Of a stretch of DNA of 64,000 bases, positions 1-9,279 are shown piece after piece. Each line of letters starts with the position of its first letter. The stretch's first letter is position 1. Both the position numbers and the translations under genes were made by a program. The notes under the pieces are model-generated. The model searched no databases. It saw only the letters and a program-made list of their open reading frames with translations, and was not told the DNA's origin. The stretch is from Marseilla massiliensis (lineage in GTDB: Bacteria > Bacteroidota > Bacteroidia > Bacteroidales > Bacteroidaceae). The stretch covers positions 100,256-164,255 of the forward strand of contig NZ_JACJJG010000001.1 of NCBI RefSeq assembly GCF_016899855.1, written 5' to 3'.

Positions 1-583
1 TGTCTGAAATAGGCAGCGGGATGTACCGTGTGCCGGAGCATACCGCCCAGTCCTTGCGCAACATCTTCTCCTTGTCGGCCATCCGTAACTATTTCTACGA
101 GGTGATACCCTCATTGGCCAACCCGCTCGGCATCGGCACACGCGCCATGCCCATCGCCGCCAAGGTGCAGAACCTGCTGATAAGCGACTTCCTGAACTAT
201 TTGGCGTTCCGTCACGGGGTGTTCCTCTCCACCTTGGACGGAAACGGTAAAAAAAAAGACTTGACGAAGCGGTAGCCGCCATCGGCATCACCGACCCGCT
301 AGCGAATTTAGAGATTGACGTGTGCAGTTTCGACATACCCAGATTAGTGACCGTCTATCCCGACCGCGCCGGACTAAGGTGGTGGACGAAGGCCTGGTTC
401 AACAACAAGGAGGAAGGGGAAGCCTCGGTGGAAATCAACCGGCAGACGGCGGTGGGCTTCATCCGCGATGAGATAGCCAAGGACGCGATGCTGGAGAAAT
501 ACTACCCCAAGCAGATGGAGGCCTGCCGCCACGCGATAGAGCAGACAAGGGAACAACTGATGAAACAACTGAACATCACATGA
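1..583 (+). pseudogene. 5'-truncated ORF broken by a frameshift, unknown function
   Basis: The reading frame is open from the left edge of the window, so the true start lies outside. It runs to a run of nine A at 249-257, after which the frame soon stops (TAG at 273). The next frame is open from 251 and continues through residues such as DEAVAAIGITDPL to a TGA at 581-583. One extra A would join both parts into a single protein of about 190 residues. The stop overlaps the start of the next gene (ATGA), as expected for a translationally coupled operon member. No family is recognised. The break may be a real mutation, a sequencing error in the homopolymer, or a slippage site. Confidence 0.55.
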
Positions 584-2376
584 GCAACGGAATACGACAT
601 GACGGACGGTTCGCCGAGGTGGAATACTGCCTGCAAAGCTACTTCGACACTTATCTGGTGGCTGTCATGCAGGACGTAAAGGACTACATCGGAAAGAAAC
701 AGGCGGAGGAAATAGGCGAATACACCATGAGTCCGGCAGGACTGCTGGGCAGTCTTGCAAGCGGAGCCACGGAAATGCCCGACAACACGCTCCGACACCT
801 GCGGCTCACGGGAGAATGGAACAGCAAGACCGCCGAGGATTATGTGGAGATGTGCAGGGAAAGGATTGCCGGAAACGAGGACATCGCCTCCGACCTCACC
901 CTGCTTGCCGGGGAATGGCGCAATGCGGTCGTGGCCGAGATAGGCAGGGAACGGTATGACAGCCTCTCGGCCCGATTAGGGGGCGACCTGGCTTTCGCCT
1001 ATGTGGACTACCGCATGGAACAGCTGATGATAGACCGTATGGTGGCCGAGCGGATGCCCAAGTCATCGGTGGAATACGTGCTTCGCAAGGGTATGGAGGG
1101 CAGCCTGTTCGGTTTCGCCGACTCCCTGATGAAATCTCCCCTGCAACAGGAAATCGACGCAAGAAGCGAAGCCGCCTACAAGCCGTCCAAAGGGGAAAGG
1201 GCAGCCGGACGTGGCGTTTCCCTCGTGGCGGATGCCGCAGCCACTGGCGGCATCACCTCATGGACAGCACTGGTCGGGACTTTGGGTCTGGAAGCCGTTT
1301 CCTACGGTGTGGAACGGTATATCGACGGCGATAAAGAAGGAGGTGTAAAAGTGCCGACCGTGGAAGAGTGCATCAGCCGTGGCGTGTTCGGTGCGGAAGG
1401 CAACGTGTTCACGGGCTTCCGCCAAAAAGGGAAGCAAATCGTTTCCTACGAGAATGACTATGTACTTTCCGTCAACAGCCGGCTGGTAAAGCCCATGGGC
1501 ATCCTCACGGAAAAACCGTTATGGGCGGATTATTCGGAACAATACAAACTACCCCATATGGATCTGAAATCATTTATTCCGGAAAACAAGCGCGATGACG
1601 AACGCTACAAGGACGTGCCGATGATTGTCGCGCCGGGGCATGAGGAGGAATACCTCCGGACCTTGGCCGAACAGGAAGAAGCGCAGAAGAAGAAAACAGG
1701 AACCGCGCAATCGGAAAGCGAAGAACAACACCCTGGACAACAGCCGCAACAGGAACAAACACCGGAAAGCGGCCAGAACGAAAACCAGCAACAGACCAAT
1801 GAGAGCGGTTGGGATTCCTTTCTGAGGACATTCGGGTTGGACGGGCTGGACGGCGTGGGCAAGAACCTGGGCTATGTGGTTTCCATGCTCCCCGATGTGC
1901 TGATAGGCTTGTTCACCGGTCATACAAAATCTTTCGGGGTAAAGGACAGTCTGTTGCCCGTCGCTTCCATATTGCTGGGCATGTTCGTCCGTAATCCCTT
2001 GCTGAAAATGGTATTGATAAGCATGGGCGGCTTGAACCTGCTCAACAAGGCCGGGCAAGAAGCTCTTGACAAGCAAGAAGAAACACCTACCAGACAGCTA
2101 TACAAGCCTTATCCCGATGAACAACTGAACGCAAGGCTCGCCAATCCCGTGCTTCAAGGCGACCACCTCTTTATGGAAATCAACGGTGTGCCGTGCAGCG
2201 TCCTGTTGCCACACAATGCCGCCGAAGCCTGCCGGGAGGGGGCATTGCCGATCAATACCCTTGCCAATGCCGTGTTGGCCAAGCATGAGCAAACCAAGCG
2301 GATAGCCCAAGGGAACTTTAGTGCCTCGGAGCAGGCATTGGAGGAAGGCAGGGAAAGGACATTTGGTATCAAGTAA
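580..2376 (+). CDS. Large unknown protein of the conjugative element
   Basis: This 598-residue protein is not recognised. The first 340 residues are mixed helical sequence. Residues about 370-410 are a Glu/Gln-rich, low-complexity linker. Residues about 425-490 contain two hydrophobic stretches (around YVVSMLPDVLIGLF and SLLPVASILLGMFV) that could be membrane-associated. There is no signal peptide. Its start overlaps the stop of the preceding ORF by four bases, and 18 bp separate it from the polyvalent protein gene downstream, so all are probably one transcript. A role in transfer or in protection of transferred DNA is inferred only from position. Confidence 0.7.
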   Translation: MSNGIRHDGRFAEVEYCLQSYFDTYLVAVMQDVKDYIGKKQAEEIGEYTMSPAGLLGSLASGATEMPDNTLRHLRLTGEWNSKTAEDYVEMCRERIAGNEDIASDLTLLAGEWRNAVVAEIGRERYDSLSARLGGDLAFAYVDYRMEQLMIDRMVAERMPKSSVEYVLRKGMEGSLFGFADSLMKSPLQQEIDARSEAAYKPSKGERAAGRGVSLVADAAATGGITSWTALVGTLGLEAVSYGVERYIDGDKEGGVKVPTVEECISRGVFGAEGNVFTGFRQKGKQIVSYENDYVLSVNSRLVKPMGILTEKPLWADYSEQYKLPHMDLKSFIPENKRDDERYKDVPMIVAPGHEEEYLRTLAEQEEAQKKKTGTAQSESEEQHPGQQPQQEQTPESGQNENQQQTNESGWDSFLRTFGLDGLDGVGKNLGYVVSMLPDVLIGLFTGHTKSFGVKDSLLPVASILLGMFVRNPLLKMVLISMGGLNLLNKAGQEALDKQEETPTRQLYKPYPDEQLNARLANPVLQGDHLFMEINGVPCSVLLPHNAAEACREGALPINTLANAVLAKHEQTKRIAQGNFSASEQALEEGRERTFGIK

Positions 2377-2394
2377 CAACATAATCTGAAAAAA

Positions 2395-5031
2395 ATGAGC
2401 AAGAATAAAAGTCCTCAAGAGAAAGCCGCAGTGGAAAGGGAAAAGGAACTGCTGTCAGGCGCATTAAACGGAGCGGCAAGCAGCGGCGGCTACTGGCTGA
2501 ACGCTTCGGGCAGGACGGCTCCCATGTTTTACCCGAAAGGCCCTGAAGTTAGTCCATTCAACGCTCTCATACTCGCTATGCACACCGACCGTGGAGGTTA
2601 CAAGACCGCCCGTTATTTCTCGTTCAACGAGGCCAAGAAATACGGACAAGCGGTGCTGCAAGGTGAAAAAGGTGTGCCCTTCCATTGGTACAAATGGGAG
2701 AAGTATGTTAACCGCAACGACCCGAACGACACGATGTCGAGGGAGGATTACCTCCGGATGGACAAGGAAGAGCGGAAACAATACAAAGGAGTGCGCAACC
2801 GGGAGATACGCATCCTGTTCAACGTGGACCAGACCACGCTGCCCGATTCCAATCCCGAAACCTACCGTGCCCTACTGGAGAGCCATGGCGGCATCAACGA
2901 CCGGGGCAACCTCAAGGCGGAAGAGCGGCAGTTGCGGAACGCCGTCAACCATTTCGTGGCGCAGGTCAAGGAAAACCTCGTACCTATCCGCAAGGACGGC
3001 ACAGGCATACCCCGTTACGACACCGCCAAGGATGCCGTCTATATGCCAGACCAAAAGCATTTTGCCTCTTACCCCGACTATGTGCAGGAATTGGTGCGCC
3101 AAGTGGCAAGTGCCACCGGGCATCAGCAACGTCTTGCCCGTGAAGGCATGGTGATGCAAGGCGGCAAGGCACCTTCGGAAGATGCCGTGAAATATGAACG
3201 ACTGGTGGCTGAACTCGCCGCTGGCGTGAAGATGTCGGAGTTCGGTCTGCCGGCCAAGATGTCAGCGGAGAACCTGCCTTTGGTGGAATACTGGACGAAG
3301 GAACTGCACGAGAACCCAATATTGCTGGAAGCCATCGAAACGGACGTGAACAATGCCGTGGAGGTGATGCGCAAGGCGGAGCGTGGCGAGAAGATAGAAT
3401 ACGCGGCCTTGCGGGATCACAAACGCACCACCGAACTGCGCGAGAAACAGAAGCCGCAAGTAGATTCAAGGGAGAGCGCCATCCTGCTCGACATCATCCG
3501 TAAGGGAGGCATGGGCGTGGACAGCCGCAATTTCGCCTCTCCCGCCGAGAAACAGGGCTTCATGGAAAAGTTTAGTCTGGGCTTTTATGACAAAAAGGTG
3601 GAAGAAGCATTGTCGAGGGTACGTGACGAAGACCCCGAAGTGGTGGAAATCGCCTTTACCGAAGCCGCCAATTACGGCACCCAGATGGCGGAGTCCTGCA
3701 AGGAGTACATTCCTGCCGAGTGGAATACCAAGGGCAGCTATGCGGTGTCTGACAGCTTGGAAGGGATACCCGACCGCTCCACCAAGGAGATGGTCATCGT
3801 GCGCGACAAGCAGACGGGCCTCGTGGATGTCGTGCTGCCTGGCGGGGCGTTGGAAGGTGGCCATGTGGTCTTGCCCGACGGTGACAAACGTCCGTACAGC
3901 CTGACACCGGACGAGGTGATGAGTGCCCAAGAACGGTCGGAACGCGGGGCAAAGGCGGTGACGAACAACCTGCCCGGCTTCTCCAAGCCACGCATCGAGA
4001 GTGCCTTGCGGGCGCAAGGCGCTGCATTCGTCCGTTTCTTTAACAAGGACGGCTTACTGGGTTTCCGTCCCGATGACAGCTACTTTGAGGGCAAGGAGGT
4101 AACTACGGCCAAATTAGAGGGCAAGGAACTGCGGACACTTTCGCACATCGATGTGTCCGAGGCGGTGAAAAACGCGACCACCGTGCAGTTCGACCGCATA
4201 CAGATGCTGCGTGACGATGACGGGCGGTGGGCGTTGTACCTTAAACCACAGGGAGAGGCGTCATTCAGCGTCTATCCCGACAAGGAGGATGTCAACCGTT
4301 TCTTCACCACCATCAAGCAAGGGCAACAGGAAGCGTCCGCCGAAGTCCGCCGCAGCTTGGCCAATAAATACTACGCCTTGGCGCAGAATAAGCCGGAACT
4401 GAAAACGGACTTGTTCGCTGGTCACACCGAGAATGCCGACCTGTCAAGGATTAAAAGAGTGAATATTTTCCGCACTAAGGACGAGCGCATCCTCTGCGCC
4501 CCGGTCATTGATGGCGTGGAGAAGGTACAGCCGAGGCTGGTGACGCCCCAACAGTGGCAACGGATGTGGGCGGCGGAGGATATGGCCGAATACAAAACTA
4601 ATCTGGCAGGCATGCTCTTTGCCGATGTGTTGCAACAGGCAAACGCACAAATCCAGTCACAGGAATCCAAACAAGGAGAACAAACCAACATGGCATCTGA
4701 GGCCACCGCCAAAGGACACTCTTTCACCCCGTCCATGCAGGAACAGTTCGGCCAACTTAAATCCAAACACCCAGATGCTTTGCTGCTGTTCCGGACCGGC
4801 GACAACTATGTGGCCTACAAGGAGGATGCACAGACCGCCTCACGGATATTGGAACTTGATGTGGAACAGGGAGATAAGGCGGATACCGTTTCATTCCCCT
4901 TCGTGGATTTGGACACCCATCTTCCCAAACTTATCCGTGCAGGGCAACGGGTAGCAATTTGTGACCAATTGGAAGAATCCAAGCAAACGGTAAGCCATGA
5001 GAATGAGGCACGTGTGGGGCGTGGGAGATAA
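2395..5031 (+). CDS. Polyvalent protein: ArdC-like with dead protease plus MutS-I-like domain
   Basis: This 878-residue protein has an N-terminal region like ArdC, the ssDNA-binding antirestriction domain; it shares FNVDQT and a SPFNALILAM-type segment with the intact ArdC at 7203-8387. In the metallopeptidase region (about residues 215-330) the HExxH motif is replaced by VRQVASATGH, while the following VAEL glutamate motif survives, so the protease should be inactive. The middle (about 540-740) is uncharacterised and may be DUF3945-like. Residues about 784-866 (HPDALLLFRTGDNYVAY... RVAICDQLEE) match the pattern of the MutS N-terminal domain I. Such mosaics are known as polyvalent proteins of phages and conjugative elements, delivered with DNA to disarm host defences. 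The exact target is not known. Confidence 0.75.
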   Translation: MSKNKSPQEKAAVEREKELLSGALNGAASSGGYWLNASGRTAPMFYPKGPEVSPFNALILAMHTDRGGYKTARYFSFNEAKKYGQAVLQGEKGVPFHWYKWEKYVNRNDPNDTMSREDYLRMDKEERKQYKGVRNREIRILFNVDQTTLPDSNPETYRALLESHGGINDRGNLKAEERQLRNAVNHFVAQVKENLVPIRKDGTGIPRYDTAKDAVYMPDQKHFASYPDYVQELVRQVASATGHQQRLAREGMVMQGGKAPSEDAVKYERLVAELAAGVKMSEFGLPAKMSAENLPLVEYWTKELHENPILLEAIETDVNNAVEVMRKAERGEKIEYAALRDHKRTTELREKQKPQVDSRESAILLDIIRKGGMGVDSRNFASPAEKQGFMEKFSLGFYDKKVEEALSRVRDEDPEVVEIAFTEAANYGTQMAESCKEYIPAEWNTKGSYAVSDSLEGIPDRSTKEMVIVRDKQTGLVDVVLPGGALEGGHVVLPDGDKRPYSLTPDEVMSAQERSERGAKAVTNNLPGFSKPRIESALRAQGAAFVRFFNKDGLLGFRPDDSYFEGKEVTTAKLEGKELRTLSHIDVSEAVKNATTVQFDRIQMLRDDDGRWALYLKPQGEASFSVYPDKEDVNRFFTTIKQGQQEASAEVRRSLANKYYALAQNKPELKTDLFAGHTENADLSRIKRVNIFRTKDERILCAPVIDGVEKVQPRLVTPQQWQRMWAAEDMAEYKTNLAGMLFADVLQQANAQIQSQESKQGEQTNMASEATAKGHSFTPSMQEQFGQLKSKHPDALLLFRTGDNYVAYKEDAQTASRILELDVEQGDKADTVSFPFVDLDTHLPKLIRAGQRVAICDQLEESKQTVSHENEARVGRGR

Positions 5032-5062
5032 CAGGGATTATTGACAATCAAAAGATTCAAAT

Positions 5063-6532
5063 ATGGGTAAAAGCAAGAACGAAATATATGCGGAGCAATA
5101 CGCCAAATGTGCGATGGAGCAGATGCGCCGCTACGGAATACCGGCCTCCGTGACACTGGCGCAGGGCATATTGGAAAGCAGCAACGGCGAAAGCACTTTG
5201 GCAAAGAAAGAGAACAACCATTTCGGCATCAAGGCCACGCAAGGCTGGTTGGACGGTGGCGGCAGGTATGGCTTGTATACAGATGACAAACCCAATGAGA
5301 AGTTTTGCAGCTATGACAGCGTGGCCGCTTCCTACGAACACCATTCCCGTTTCCTGGCAGAGAACAAACGGTATGCCGGATGTTTCAAGTTGCAAGCCGA
5401 TGACTACAAGGGCTGGGCGAAAGGGTTGGAACAGGCGGGATATGCCACGGGAGGCAACTACGCTGCCTCGCTCATTGGCATCATCGAGCGGAACGGGCTT
5501 GACAAGTACGACCGCATGGTAATGGAAGAGATGCAAGCACAAGGCCGGACACCTGGCGAGGACAGGGAAAGCCACCTTACCGAAGAGGGCAAAGGTTATG
5601 CCTTTCCATTGGAACGTTTGGAGTTTCTGTTGGTGACTGCGCCGTTCGGCGGACAACGCAGCATCACCCTGCAAACAGACCATGAAGCCGTTTTGGCCAC
5701 GGAAGACAATGGCAAGGTGGTGGCGGTGGACACCGGTAAATCACTGACGGTAGAGTATGCACGGACAGACGGCACCACCTATCAGGTCAGCTACCAAGAC
5801 TTGGCAAACACGAATGCCAAAGTGGGCGATACGGTAAACGCCGGACAGCAGGTAGGCGTGTCGGGGGACAACCTTCAATTCGGTGTGGTGCAAATCTCCA
5901 CGGACGGCAGCAGGCGTAACATCGATCCTGCAGCATACTTGGCCGATGTCGCCCAAAAGGGGAACATCAACCTGCAACTGATGTATGAAGGCAAGGACTT
6001 GATGGAAAAATACAAGGCTGCTGATGGTGCGGCCATCAACACAACCCTGTCACCGGAAGAATGGATGAAAAAGTTGCTTTCCTCGGAGGACAGTGGTGCA
6101 CGTCTTGGCTACGGCACTGATCCCGTAGTGGAGATGGCCATTACGATGTTCACTTCGCTCATGGCATTGGCCATGCAGATTGACAACAAGGATGAACAGA
6201 TGAAAGTGGCCACCGAAGCGGCCTTGGGCAAGCGCATCGACCTTTCGGCATTGCTGCCCGCCTGCAAGGAATGCGTGTTGGAGATACAGGACGGCGGCCG
6301 CCCCATCTTGCATATGGACAATGGCAGCGGAATCTTCTCGCACGAACTGACCGCATCGGAGATGAACCGCCTTTCCCTTGTCCTTTCCGATACGGGTACC
6401 ACAGCAGAGCAGAAACGCATCCAAGTGGTGGCGATAGTGAACAGCATCGCCCTATCCGGCCAAGTGGCACAGAACTATGAGCAGGGAATGGAACAACACA
6501 ATGGTCAAGGCGAGAACCTGCAAATCAGATAA
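5063..6532 (+). CDS. Glucosaminidase (GH73-like) with degenerate LytM domain
   Basis: Residues 1-150 of this 489-residue protein match the FlgJ/GH73 glucosaminidase family, including the catalytic-glutamate segment QGILESSNGES and the NNHFGIK motif. The enzyme would cut glycan strands of peptidoglycan, as transfer machineries do to pass the wall. Residues about 190-300 have the layout of a LytM/M23 peptidase (AFPLERL..., DGTTYQVSYQDL, KVGDTVNAGQQVG), but the metal-binding histidines are gone: the usual HLHF is NLQF. That half is probably only structural or wall-binding. No signal peptide is visible, so export would need the transfer apparatus. The gene is in the rightward element operon. Confidence 0.8.
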   Translation: MGKSKNEIYAEQYAKCAMEQMRRYGIPASVTLAQGILESSNGESTLAKKENNHFGIKATQGWLDGGGRYGLYTDDKPNEKFCSYDSVAASYEHHSRFLAENKRYAGCFKLQADDYKGWAKGLEQAGYATGGNYAASLIGIIERNGLDKYDRMVMEEMQAQGRTPGEDRESHLTEEGKGYAFPLERLEFLLVTAPFGGQRSITLQTDHEAVLATEDNGKVVAVDTGKSLTVEYARTDGTTYQVSYQDLANTNAKVGDTVNAGQQVGVSGDNLQFGVVQISTDGSRRNIDPAAYLADVAQKGNINLQLMYEGKDLMEKYKAADGAAINTTLSPEEWMKKLLSSEDSGARLGYGTDPVVEMAITMFTSLMALAMQIDNKDEQMKVATEAALGKRIDLSALLPACKECVLEIQDGGRPILHMDNGSGIFSHELTASEMNRLSLVLSDTGTTAEQKRIQVVAIVNSIALSGQVAQNYEQGMEQHNGQGENLQIR

Positions 6533-6582
6533 AAGACAGAATAGCGAAATAACGAATACATCACCAATAAAGGATAACAATT

Positions 6583-7200
6583 ATGATCAAATGCAATGTG
6601 ACAATCAACGGCACGGTCAGCCGGGCGGCGACGGTGCGGACCAACAGCGAGGGACAATCGTTTATCTGCCTTACCGTCAAGGCAACCATTCCCGCCAAGT
6701 CGGGTGCGGGCAAGCAAGTGGAAATCTCCGTATCAATGGACGGAGAAGAAACAGATACCACCTCGTATGCCGTGGGTGCAAGGGTGGAAATGCAGGGTAC
6801 GCTTACTTTCCGTAAGCGTAGCGACAACCTATACTTGAATTTCCATGCCGAAGCAGTGGATTTTGCCCCTGTATCCGACAAGGACAGCATAACGGGCGAC
6901 ATTGAATTTCGCGGCACCATCGGCAAGCAGGTGGAGGAAAAGACCGACAAGAAAGGCGGCAAGTATCTTGTATTCTCGGCTTTCAGCACCGAGAAAGACG
7001 GAGAAGCCTTCGCTTTCACTTGGGTGCGTTTCATCCGTTTCTCGGCAGAGCGGGAGACTTTCCTTGCACCTAAGACGGGTATAACAGCCAAGGGCAAGCT
7101 AGAATTGTCAGCCTACCTTGACAAGCTCAACATCGCTTGCCGGGTGGAAGAGTTGGCTGAATGGGTAAAAAAGGATAATAACTATCAAACCCAGGAATAA
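6583..7200 (+). CDS. Tandem OB-fold, probable ssDNA-binding protein
   Basis: The 205 residues fall into two similar halves (about 1-95 and 100-195), each rich in short beta strands with the alternating pattern of an OB fold (for example CNVTINGTV...SFICLTVKA and IEFRGTIGK...YLVFSAFS). This resembles a duplicated SSB core without the usual acidic tail. It is separate from the conventional SSB at 32172-32561. It lies between the peptidoglycan hydrolase and ArdC, 2 bp from ArdC, in a rightward operon. A role in coating the transferred strand is inferred from fold pattern and position. Confidence 0.55.
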   Translation: MIKCNVTINGTVSRAATVRTNSEGQSFICLTVKATIPAKSGAGKQVEISVSMDGEETDTTSYAVGARVEMQGTLTFRKRSDNLYLNFHAEAVDFAPVSDKDSITGDIEFRGTIGKQVEEKTDKKGGKYLVFSAFSTEKDGEAFAFTWVRFIRFSAERETFLAPKTGITAKGKLELSAYLDKLNIACRVEELAEWVKKDNNYQTQE

Positions 7201-7202
7201 GC

Positions 7203-8387
7203 ATGGCAAAGAGGAATGATTACCACAGGGATGGTCCGTCAGCCGAAGACCGGGCGTTGGAACGTTTCACGGAACTGATGATCGAGAAGATTTCCACCCT
7301 GCAAAAGGACTGGTCGAAACCTTGGTTCACGGCGGGCATGATGAAATGGCCGAAGAACCTTTCGGGCAGGGAGTACAACGGGATGAATGCTCTGATGTTG
7401 GCATTGGAATGTGAGAAAAGGGGGTATGAGCTTCCCGTGTTCTGCACCTTCGATGCGGCCTTGTCGCTCAATTACAGCAAGAAGAAGGACGGCTCGCGGC
7501 AGCCTTTGCTGGATGAAAACGGAGAGAAGCTGTCGTTGGTGTCCGTGCAGAAAGGCGAGAGATCCTTCCCGGTTTTTATCACCACCTTTACCGTGGTGGA
7601 CAAGGAAACGAAAGAGAAAATCAAGTATGAGGACTATAAAAGGCTGTCCGATGAAGAAAAACAGCGATATTCGGTTTATCCGAAGATGAACGTATATAAC
7701 GTGTTCAATGTGGACCAGACCAACCTCCGCGAGGCTCGTCCCGAACTGTACGAGAAGATTCGGTCTGCCAATGAACTGAAACCGCCCGTAAAATTGGACG
7801 GCGAGTCATTCTCCTTCGCCCCGTTGGACGAGATGGTGGACAAAGGACTGTGGGTATGTCCTATCCGCCCCATGCATCAGGACAGGGCGTATTACAGCAT
7901 CAGCAAGGACGAAATTGTCATTCCTGAAAAGGCGCAGTTCGTGAACGGGGAATCCTATTACGGCACCATGCTGCATGAGATGACCCATAGTTCCGGACAT
8001 GAGAGCCGGTTGAACCGCTTGAAACCCGCTGCATTCGGGTCGGAGGAATACGCAAGGGAGGAATTGGTGGCCGAGCTGGGTAGTGCGCTGTTGGCTTCAC
8101 GTTATGGTATGGCAAAGCAGGTAAAAGAGGAGTCGGCGGCTTACCTGAAGTCGTGGCTGGGCAGCCTAAAAGAGTCGCCGGAGTTCCTGAGAACGACCTT
8201 GTTCGATGTAAAAAGGGCGACCTCGATGATTTCGCAGCAGATTGAGGCCGTACAGGAGCGCATCGAAGCCAAGCCGGACATCATGGATGTGGACGGCGAC
8301 GGGAACACACAAGAAGTGGCTCATGAGGAACGAGAGCTTGTGGGTACGGTGGCGGAGGAACACGTGCCGTACCGACGGGGACGGTAA
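7203..8387 (+). CDS. ardC: ArdC-family antirestriction metalloprotease
   Basis: This 394-residue protein has the N-terminal ArdC ssDNA-binding domain (about 15-150) followed by a zincin-like peptidase domain. The zinc motif HEMTH is at residues 258-262, followed by SSGHESRLNR and the downstream EELVAELG glutamate motif. ArdC proteins travel with plasmids and protect incoming DNA from type I restriction. The gene is last in the rightward operon and is followed by a strong hairpin at 8416-8448. It is the intact counterpart of the domain that has lost its active site in the protein at 2395-5031. Confidence 0.88.
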   Translation: MAKRNDYHRDGPSAEDRALERFTELMIEKISTLQKDWSKPWFTAGMMKWPKNLSGREYNGMNALMLALECEKRGYELPVFCTFDAALSLNYSKKKDGSRQPLLDENGEKLSLVSVQKGERSFPVFITTFTVVDKETKEKIKYEDYKRLSDEEKQRYSVYPKMNVYNVFNVDQTNLREARPELYEKIRSANELKPPVKLDGESFSFAPLDEMVDKGLWVCPIRPMHQDRAYYSISKDEIVIPEKAQFVNGESYYGTMLHEMTHSSGHESRLNRLKPAAFGSEEYAREELVAELGSALLASRYGMAKQVKEESAAYLKSWLGSLKESPEFLRTTLFDVKRATSMISQQIEAVQERIEAKPDIMDVDGDGNTQEVAHEERELVGTVAEEHVPYRRGR

Positions 8388-8415
8388 AAGGGAAGCGGTC
8401 TCATAAAGGTACGGT

Positions 8416-8448
8416 CGGCAGGGTGGATTTGTTTGCTCCACCCTGCCG
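8416..8448. terminator. Hairpin between converging genes
   Basis: A 12-bp perfect stem (CGGCAGGGTGGA with TCCACCCTGCCG, 9-nt loop) separates the converging genes ending at 8387 and 8476. It lacks a clear T tract on either side, but position and strength suggest a shared terminator. Confidence 0.6.
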
Positions 8449-8475
8449 GCAGTTACCAATGTTGATGCATCCGTG

Positions 8476-8946
8476 TCAGAAATGATAGCGGATGACACCG
8501 CCGAAGAAAAGTACCGTTCCTTCCTCCAACCCGCTGACCCAGGACATGAAGCCGGCCGATAGCATGGGTTCGCCGTCGATGAAAAACCTGATGTTCGTAT
8601 CCAGCGGATTTTCAATCTCCCTTTTCAGCCAGTATGCCTCTCCGACGAACTTGAATACGTTTTCGGATGACACTTTCACGGCCTTGCCGTGGATGCGGGC
8701 CACCCACTCTTCCGTCCACTTGCCGATGCCGCCGTTATACCGCAGGGAATTTTCGTCGATGGGCGTGAACATCCCTTCGGGCAGTATGCAGCTGCAGAAA
8801 TCCTCAATCACGATTTTACGGTATGCTTCCAGGACTTCCGAACAATAGTCGAAGAAGCCATAACCGCCTTCATACAACGTGAGCGCGTTTATGAAATCCT
8901 CCTTGCCGATGACTTCCGTTCCGATTTGAATGATGTTTGAGTACAT
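8476..8946 (-). CDS. Unknown 156-residue protein
   Basis: Not recognised. The protein is acidic to neutral with aromatic-rich segments (EGGYGFFDYCSEVLEAYRK, EEGTVLFFGGVIRYHF) and no signal peptide or clear membrane helix. It is a single-gene unit driven leftward, preceded by one of the structured leaders (8981-9132) and by three TATAAAAG boxes at 9171-9215. Confidence 0.65.
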   Translation of the reverse strand: MYSNIIQIGTEVIGKEDFINALTLYEGGYGFFDYCSEVLEAYRKIVIEDFCSCILPEGMFTPIDENSLRYNGGIGKWTEEWVARIHGKAVKVSSENVFKFVGEAYWLKREIENPLDTNIRFFIDGEPMLSAGFMSWVSGLEEGTVLFFGGVIRYHF

Positions 8947-8980
8947 GGTTCTTGTTTTTATTAGTTGGACATTGTGTGCA

Positions 8981-9132
8981 TTCCCTGTTGTCCGGGCTTT
9001 CCGCCCTTACCGCAAGGACATTTTACGTGCGGATGGAAACGGCAGGACAGGGAAACAAAGGCAAGCAATCTCGAAGGATAGTATGGCGGTGCTTGACGTG
9101 TTTCCCATGCCGTAACTTTGCACTGGAAAATG
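8981..9132 (-). ncRNA. Structured leader, divergent copy (D)
   Basis: Nested helices are visible: CATTTT (9019-9024) with AAAATG (9127-9132), GTGC with GCAC, ACGGCA (9039-9044) with TGCCGT (9108-9113), GGGAAAC (9050-9056) with GTTTCCC (9100-9106), and CAAGCA with TGCTTG. A gene-proximal GGGC/GCCC hairpin (8994-9006) and the box TTCCCTG (leftward CAGGGAA) at 8981 match the other leaders. The inner loop differs from the ACG/GAAG loop of the seven other copies, so membership rests on architecture and position. Confidence 0.5.
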
Positions 9133-9170
9133 GGGCGGCAAGAATGGGCGTATGGCAAAATCCAATAAGG

Positions 9171-9215
9171 TATAAAAGGATTGGTCAAAACAATATATAA
9201 AAGTGTATAAAAGGG
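9171..9215 (-). promoter_or_regulatory. Three TATAAAAG boxes upstream of leader D
   Basis: TATAAAAGG at 9171-9179, TATAAAAG at 9196-9203 and TATAAAAGGG at 9206-9215 read as CCTTTTATA toward the leftward gene. The same box stands 30-65 nt before most other leaders, which suggests a promoter or activator element specific to this mobile element. Confidence 0.45.
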
Positions 9216-9279
9216 TGCTGCGGCATGGAAAGCCTATGGGAAATCGGCAGGGCTTCCCATAAGCTGTCCTTGCGGCTCA

